Part shown: one piece after another, positions 58,788 through 64,000 of the stretch | Layout of the letters: each line of letters starts with the position of its first letter | How positions within the stretch are numbered: position 1 is the stretch's first letter | Source of the DNA: Aralia elata | Taxonomy: Eukaryota; Streptophyta; Magnoliopsida; Apiales; Araliaceae | Reading direction: 5' to 3' | Length of the DNA: 64,000 nucleotides | Assembly (NCBI GenBank): GCA_034770075.1 | Contig: CM068386.1 | Span: 40,233,990-40,297,989, forward strand | Program-made: the position numbers and the translations under genes | The notes under the pieces: model-generated | The model's database searches: none | Seen by the model: only the letters and a program-made list of their open reading frames with translations | What the model was told of the DNA's origin: nothing

Positions 58788-59980
58788 GACTCCTCTTATT
58801 AATTTATATTTAATATTTCTAAAATATTAAATAATAAATATTAAGCTATTTAATTTATTCTATCTCCATAGACTAAATTAAATTCACTTAACTTATTATT
58901 ACAATTATGTCATTTACTTCTTAAATAAATATTTTTCTTTTGCGGTGTGACCCTTTAGGTTCTCCATATTAAACCGGTTATGAATAAATCAATTAGAACA
59001 ATTCTAATCTTATTTAAATAAATAAATTAAACTATTTAATTTATTTAAATAAATAACATTTATTCTACAATAAAGGTAAGCCCCCTTAACGATCAACGAC
59101 TTTCCAGATAATATAGATTTCAACATTAATCACAAAAGAACCTTTTAGTGAATAGTTACCGTACAATTCTATCCTTCTACCATACAATGTCCCAATTAAA
59201 TATAAGACATGAAATTACTGTCAAGTCTTATTTTATTTAATTATATGTATTTCGATTCCCAAATGCACAACTCTAAATAATGCAAATTAGAAACTCCTTT
59301 CTAATTTCATTCTGCCTTGGCCAAGGACTACTGAGATGTCATTTATCGAATCATATAAGGCATTCACATCTTTTACTAGATGTGGTAGATTATTTGTTGA
59401 TCATTCACCTATCTCTATGTACAACTTATTATACCCAAGCATACCCTTTGATATACCCTAAAGGTCTTAAGAGACATGTCAAAGTATAACTCATCATACA
59501 CAAGATACTATGATGATCTCAAGTCCAAAGATCACTTGTACTACTATCACTAGAGGAATTCTTATTGACAGGCGAGTAAAACTCCATTAGGTATTTCTTA
59601 GCGAGCCACGTTCAGTGAACTTATTCTCCAATAAGCACCTACATACTTGCTTTAATGTCTCCACATAAATGATTATGAGATCAATCATCCTCTTTATAAG
59701 AGCAAGCAACGTATGTACTAATCTATTCAGATTCACTAATCCCCTTTTTAGTAATCCAACGATTAGGAACGATTTTAGTTTTAAGCTTTCTAAGAATTTA
59801 GATCTCATTAGCATGATCATCACCATGATTCTAAAAGCATTGCTTAAAACTATGGGTTTATCACATCTTAATATAACAACATCAAGTAGATAATGAAAAT
59901 GCCTTTAATAATCGAATAAGATTACAAAGTATATGCTACATCATATCAGATATGATTGGCTTGTGTGCATACTACTTTCA
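58162..59980 (-). mobile_element. Solo LTR (family S) in the G2 5' LTR
   Basis: TGTTAGGTTTGTATATAACG to GCATACTACTTTCA, flanked by ATTTG on both sides (58157-58161 and 59981-59985). The empty site is visible in the other G2 LTR at 42117-42127. Nearly collinear with the inverted copy at 31967-33779, including (AAT)n at 58760-58787. Confidence 0.92.
58586..58594 (-). promoter_or_regulatory. TATA box of the family S LTR
   Basis: Sense CTATAAATAAG, as at 33352. Confidence 0.65.
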
Positions 59981-60651
59981 ATTTGATCTCTTAAATAATT
60001 TTCCAAAATATTTATTTAGGTCAAAATATTAATTCTTTAAGTTAGGGTTTTCATTCCGACATGTTTTACGAAACGATTCGCCACGGGTTCGTTATAAGTC
60101 CATTTTCGACAATTCAACTAGGGTTGTTTTCGTATTTCATAGTTCTTCAACATCAAATTTTTAGATTACACAAACAACTTGCACATTTTATTTTATTTAG
60201 CTCCAAATCTCATGTTTTCAAGTATTCTAGTTTAGGTTTTATGTTCACATGCATTCTTCTTTTTCCTTTGGACATAAAATCGCATGCAAGGTATATGAAT
60301 CACATATTCTTCTTCCAATATCCATCCTTATATCTTAGGATCCTTTATTATCGCACAAAAAATAGAACTCCCACAACCAAGCATGCATTTTCTACTTATA
60401 AACAAAATATACTAACTTAACCTACAAAATTAAAGATAGGTTATGGTTATACCTTCTTGATGCTCTTTTTCTCTTAGTAATAAAGCCTAAGTAACTCTCC
60501 ACTTTCTCTTTCCTTCTTGAATTCCCCTTGAGCTACCAAAGTGCAAGAGTCCTTCTTTGTTTCTTCTTTTTCTTTCAATTTTCTTTAACTCTCTCTAATA
60601 CTTAGAATTTGCAAGTAAGGAAGTAAACTTAGATGAAGAAATAGGTGTCTC

Positions 60652-60661
60652 CTATTTATAG
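60652..60661 (-). promoter_or_regulatory. TATA box of the G2 5' LTR
   Basis: Sense CCTATAAATAGG, identical to 42786-42795. Confidence 0.7.
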
Positions 60662-60865
60662 GAAAATTATTATCCAATAACCAAGTTATTAACCAAAGGT
60701 AGAAGAGTATTTGGTGAAAAGTTTCACCAAACCTCCTATTTAAGTACTTCTAGCCCAATGGTCTAGTTAATCATTCTCCCACATGGCCAAACTTGCAAGG
60801 ATGGACAAAATTTTCAGCATTCTTGGCTTCTTAGAGGGGGTGGTCGATTGGGAGGTAGTATAAAT

Positions 60866-60875
60866 ATATACTATA

Positions 60876-60926
<51 letters not shown>
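60866..60926. repeat. (TA)n microsatellite
   Basis: Long TA run with one interruption inside the G2 5' LTR. Confidence 0.9.
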
Positions 60927-60927
<1 letters not shown>

Positions 60928-61307
60928 CTTATTGTTGTGCCATGCTTGCTTACATCCTATTACACATTGGGCTAACCCAAAATAATATTCATTGGGCCAC
61001 TAATTTAGCCCAATTTGGACTAGGCACAATTATTTCCCTATTGGGCTCAATTGCAACTTCACCATCATTAATTACTTAGGCTACTTCTCAACACTTTTAA
61101 ACCTATAACATTGGGCATAATTTAAGTGTCCACATTAGTCCATCATATTAATCAATCGTTTCCCAATTAAGTACTTAAACAGGTAATTAATCCATCTTAC
61201 TCATTATGCCACACAAAGTATATCATATAAACTTAGTCAAACTCATTATTATCATTATTATATTTCTCAATTGCCACATACTCAATTTAATTGAATTATT
61301 GAGGTTC

Positions 61308-61308
61308 A

Positions 61309-61360
<52 letters not shown>

Positions 61361-61361
61361 G
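61308..61361. repeat. (AC)n(AT)n microsatellite
   Basis: Counterpart of 43459-43517 in the other LTR. Confidence 0.9.
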
Positions 61362-61428
61362 CACATATAATTTTTACACGTACTCATTTTCATTTCTAAT
61401 ATTATTTACAAAATTCTTGGATATTACA

Positions 61429-62357
61429 ACATCTCCATATAACTCCTTTATATTTTGCCTCTTAGATTATAATGGTCAAGTGTGTGCACATCCGAACTAA
61501 TATAATCTAAGTTAAGTCAAACTCAACATTTCTATATAAGTGAAGAGAAAAATACAGTCCTTGTGTGTGCACAACAAAACGGTATTGTTCAATTCTTTAT
61601 AAGCATACAATGTAATAAAGCAACATCTCAAATATTTAATATTTGCCTTGTGTGTACACAACAAACTCGTATTAAATATTCAATACTCTATCGCTTTACC
61701 ATGCTAGAAGGCTACGTTCGACATTCTCCAATGTCTTTGAACGCAATCAACTTAATATTATGTTTTGAGGGTTTTTGTTATTAATTGTCTTATCTTGTTT
61801 ATCGCGCATGCAAATATGTATATAGAAATACGCGTCATATTAAACATACATCAACATGTATAATAATATATTTACTATATAGTTAGCATGCATTTATAGA
61901 ATACTATATTCTATCCGGGATGATTATGGACTTAATTCTAATTTGGTTCATTGGAGTCACCATGAACCAAAAGGTCAAACCTAGGGTGCAAGAATAAATT
62001 TTGAATATAACTATTACATTCAACCCGGGCTTCATTACAAACGGGTCTTCAATGCCCCTGCTCTTCAGCTCCAATTTCTTGAGTAATTCTATAAAATCCT
62101 ATTACAAACTATTTTTCATAAAACAGAAACCTTGATCAGCAATCAATGGGAAGTACATAGGAGGGAGATAGAATTTACATCAAAAAATTAGATAGGCAAG
62201 GTACGCAGACCCCATTTATAAAAACCACATTCATTCAAGCATCCATTAAAATTAAATCCAATCATATTGGTCAATGGTCCATAATTAATCATCCTCTTTA
62301 TTATCATACATGTCATCACATGTATCATAATATATTTATCCAATGAAAATAAACATT

Positions 62358-62395
<38 letters not shown>

Positions 62396-62921
62396 ATATC
62401 ATTTAATGGGTAATGTTATCTAGCATAAAATTCAATTTTGAATCAAAATAAACTCCTTTATTTTAATCCAAATTAAATCAAAATAAACTATTTATTTTAA
62501 TTCCAACTATAATAAACATCTTTATTTTAGTCCAATTTCAAATCAAAAATAAACTCCTTTATTTCTAATTTAGAATTTCTGAAAAATAAAACACAAAAAC
62601 TGGACTTACAGCCTTCATGCGTTGCGGCTCAGACACGCACCACGGCTCAACGAATGGAGCGTCGTGGCCCTCAAGGAGGACATCAAGCGCCGCGACTCAA
62701 GTAATAGAGCGCCGCGGCTCTAGCCCAGCGCCACGGCTCACAAGGAGTGCACCGCAGCCTGAAGCTTCTGTCCATTCCGTTTTTATTTTTTCCAGATCGC
62801 GATTTTTGCTTCTTTCTTTCATAAAACATGATTTATACTAACAATTATACCCAATTAAATTGTTCTAAACACATATCAACATATATATCAAATCAAAATA
62901 ATTAATAATTCGCATAAGGAT
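61429..62921. other. Non-coding sequence right of G2
   Basis: No gene. At 61558 and 61649 two copies, 91 bp apart, of 'cttgtgtgtgcacaacaaa' link this side to the Copia C2 leader at 40403, so it is probably part of the C2 5' LTR or leader. A (TA)n run lies at 62358-62392. Paired 'aataaactcctttattttaatccaaa' type repeats occupy 62440-62570. Confidence 0.5.
62617..62765. repeat. GC-rich short tandem repeat
   Basis: Degenerate units around 'gcgccgcggctca' (for example 'agcgccgcgactcaa', 'agcgccgcggctcta', 'agcgccacggctcac') in otherwise AT-rich DNA. The frame across it has no recognisable domain. Confidence 0.65.
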
Positions 62922-62934
62922 GGCTCTGATGCCA
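62922..62934 (-). other. Primer-binding site (tRNA-Met-like)
   Basis: Sense TGGCATCAGAGCC one base after the LTR end. One mismatch to the initiator tRNA-Met complement. It shows that the LTR at 62936 is a 5' LTR of an element running leftward. Confidence 0.7.
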
Positions 62935-63347
62935 CTGTAGGTTTGCAGAAACAAGATCAAAGTATACAATCTAATTGAAACGCAGCAGAAACATGCAATA
63001 AAAGCAATTTAAATTTTTTTTACAATCTCAAGAATCACCTTATGCAATATTATTAATTAAACAAGAACGAAGAAGAAGGAATTATACCTTTGCAGATTCA
63101 ACCTTTGAACAACTACAAGTTCACCTCCCTCACTCCTTCGCGTTCTTCTCTAATTCCTCGAATCAAACGTCCGTTACAATAGTGTGCAACGCCCAAGAGG
63201 TGATCCACCAAGAGTATATTGATTGAAGAAGAAGAATTTAGGTTCTACTAGACCTTGGGTGGCTAACCCTAATTTTCTCTCCTAACTGTTTAGGGTTTTG
63301 AGAATCTTTGTAAAATTGCATTAATCTATCCCACAATAAGACTCATC

Positions 63348-63356
63348 TTATTTATA
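63348..63356 (-). promoter_or_regulatory. TATA box of the terminal LTR
   Basis: Sense CTATAAATAAG, as in the family S copies. Confidence 0.6.
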
Positions 63357-63422
63357 GACTAACCATTTTCCTAAACCATTTAGAAATTAGGGTTTTATAT
63401 AATTCTCAATCTAATTAGGACT

Positions 63423-63425
<3 letters not shown>

Positions 63426-63460
<35 letters not shown>

Positions 63461-63490
63461 CAACAACAATAATAACAATAACAATAATAC
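63426..63490. repeat. (AAT)n / (AAC)n microsatellite
   Basis: Trinucleotide run inside the LTR, at the same place as the AAT run of the family S copy at 58760. Confidence 0.92.
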
Positions 63491-64000
63491 TCCTCTTATT
63501 TATTTATAATTTAGTTTTTCTCCAAAAACTTAATTATAAATATTAGTATTTCTCCAAATACTATATTATTATTATTTAGTCAATTTAATAATAATAATAA
63601 TAAGATGACTACTCTTATTAATTTATAATTTAGTATTTCTCCAAATACTTAATTATAAATATTAAGCTATTTAATTTATTCCACTAATAAATTAAATACA
63701 CTTAATTTATTATTATTAAGCCAATCACTTCTAAAATCATATTTCACTCTTTTATGGTGTGACCCTCTAGGTTCAATATTAAGCCGGTAAGTAGAATAAA
63801 TAAATTAGAACTATTCTAATATTATTTATCATGAATTAAACTCTTTTATTTCAAATATAAATAAATAATATTTATTCTACATCATGAGTGACACCTTATA
63901 AATAATGTATCATGACTATCCGGATAATATGAATTCAACGTTCAATCATAAAGAATTATCACAATGAATACAAAGAACCTATTTCGTGAATAGTTACCGC

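Larger units (their letters stand above)
40467..61428 (-). mobile_element. Ty3/gypsy chromovirus, Tekay/Del-like (element G2) with nested insertions
   Basis: Minus-strand element with 3.1 kb LTRs (40467-43584 and 56641-61428). Gag-pol is at 43630-48174, an upstream ORF remnant at 48423-48760, and the 3' LTR is on the left. Pol is closely related to G1 and ends in a chromodomain. An Athila element sits in the leader and a solo LTR in the right LTR. The flanks CAACC (left) and ACATC (right) do not match, so the original target duplication is lost or the termini come from different events. Its own length without the nested insertions is about 11.3 kb. Confidence 0.83.
56641..61428 (-). repeat. 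5' LTR of G2, truncated and interrupted
   Basis: Matches 40600-43584. It lacks the first 133 bp of the left LTR and the primer-binding site, and is interrupted by a solo LTR (58162-59980 plus duplication). It keeps the AT-rich tandem units, the GC-rich 'gacccg' segment and the TATA box. Confidence 0.88.
62936..64000 (-). repeat. 5' LTR related to family S, cut by the window end
   Basis: Begins TGTAGGTTTGCAG. It shares ordered blocks with 58162-59200 ('aattatacc.ttg', 'caagttca', 'ccttcgcgttct', 'aagaggtgatccaccaag', 'tcttatttatag', 'gtgtgaccct'). More diverged than the two solo copies. The internal domain should lie left of 62922, but no coding region is recognisable there. Confidence 0.72.

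Overview
The window looks like heterochromatic or intergenic DNA of a flowering plant, probably a eudicot. It is AT-rich and packed with LTR retrotransposons of plant-specific lineages (Tekay/Del-like chromovirus, Athila, Sirevirus-like Copia), one En/Spm (CACTA) DNA transposon and several MITE-like palindromes. I found no host gene, tRNA, rRNA or CRISPR array. Almost every coding region is broken by stops and frameshifts, and many stops fit C-to-T or G-to-A decay of methylated cytosines.

Positions 1-2165: old AT-rich repeats with two palindromic MITE-like elements. Positions 2169-34578: one CACTA transposon with a TAT target duplication at each end. Its own 7.5 kb encode a TNP2-type transposase and a second, spliced En/Spm-type protein, both on the minus strand. 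Two retrotransposons are nested in it. A Tekay-like gypsy element lies at 2300-11728 (duplication AAGTC). A Sirevirus-like Copia lies at 18355-33818 (duplication TCCCA) and carries an envelope-like third ORF. The Sirevirus in turn holds two solo LTRs, at 23791-26186 in pol and at 31967-33779 in its 5' LTR (duplication ATAAA).

Positions 34582-40466: continuation of the pre-CACTA locus, two MITE-like elements, an unresolved stretch, a gypsy-type LTR ending at 38690, and a Copia fragment (gag to the start of integrase). Positions 40467-61428: a second Tekay-like element with 3.1 kb LTRs. An Athila element (48762 to about 56640) interrupts its leader, and a solo LTR (58162-59980, duplication ATTTG) interrupts its right LTR. 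The Athila 3' LTR and the start of that right LTR are both missing, so a deletion joined the two. Positions 61429-64000: non-coding sequence, then a 5' LTR with its primer-binding site, cut by the window end.

The most interesting points are: (1) an intact acidic coiled-coil ORF between the 5' LTR and gag of the first Tekay-like element, with a homologous remnant at the same place in the second; (2) a hairpin 18 nt from the 3' LTR in both Tekay-like elements, with a compensatory base-pair change and a duplicate in one; (3) a CTCTACGA/TCGTAGAG palindromic motif through the Sirevirus LTRs and internal region; and (4) an 18-residue tandem repeat in the Sirevirus envelope-like ORF.
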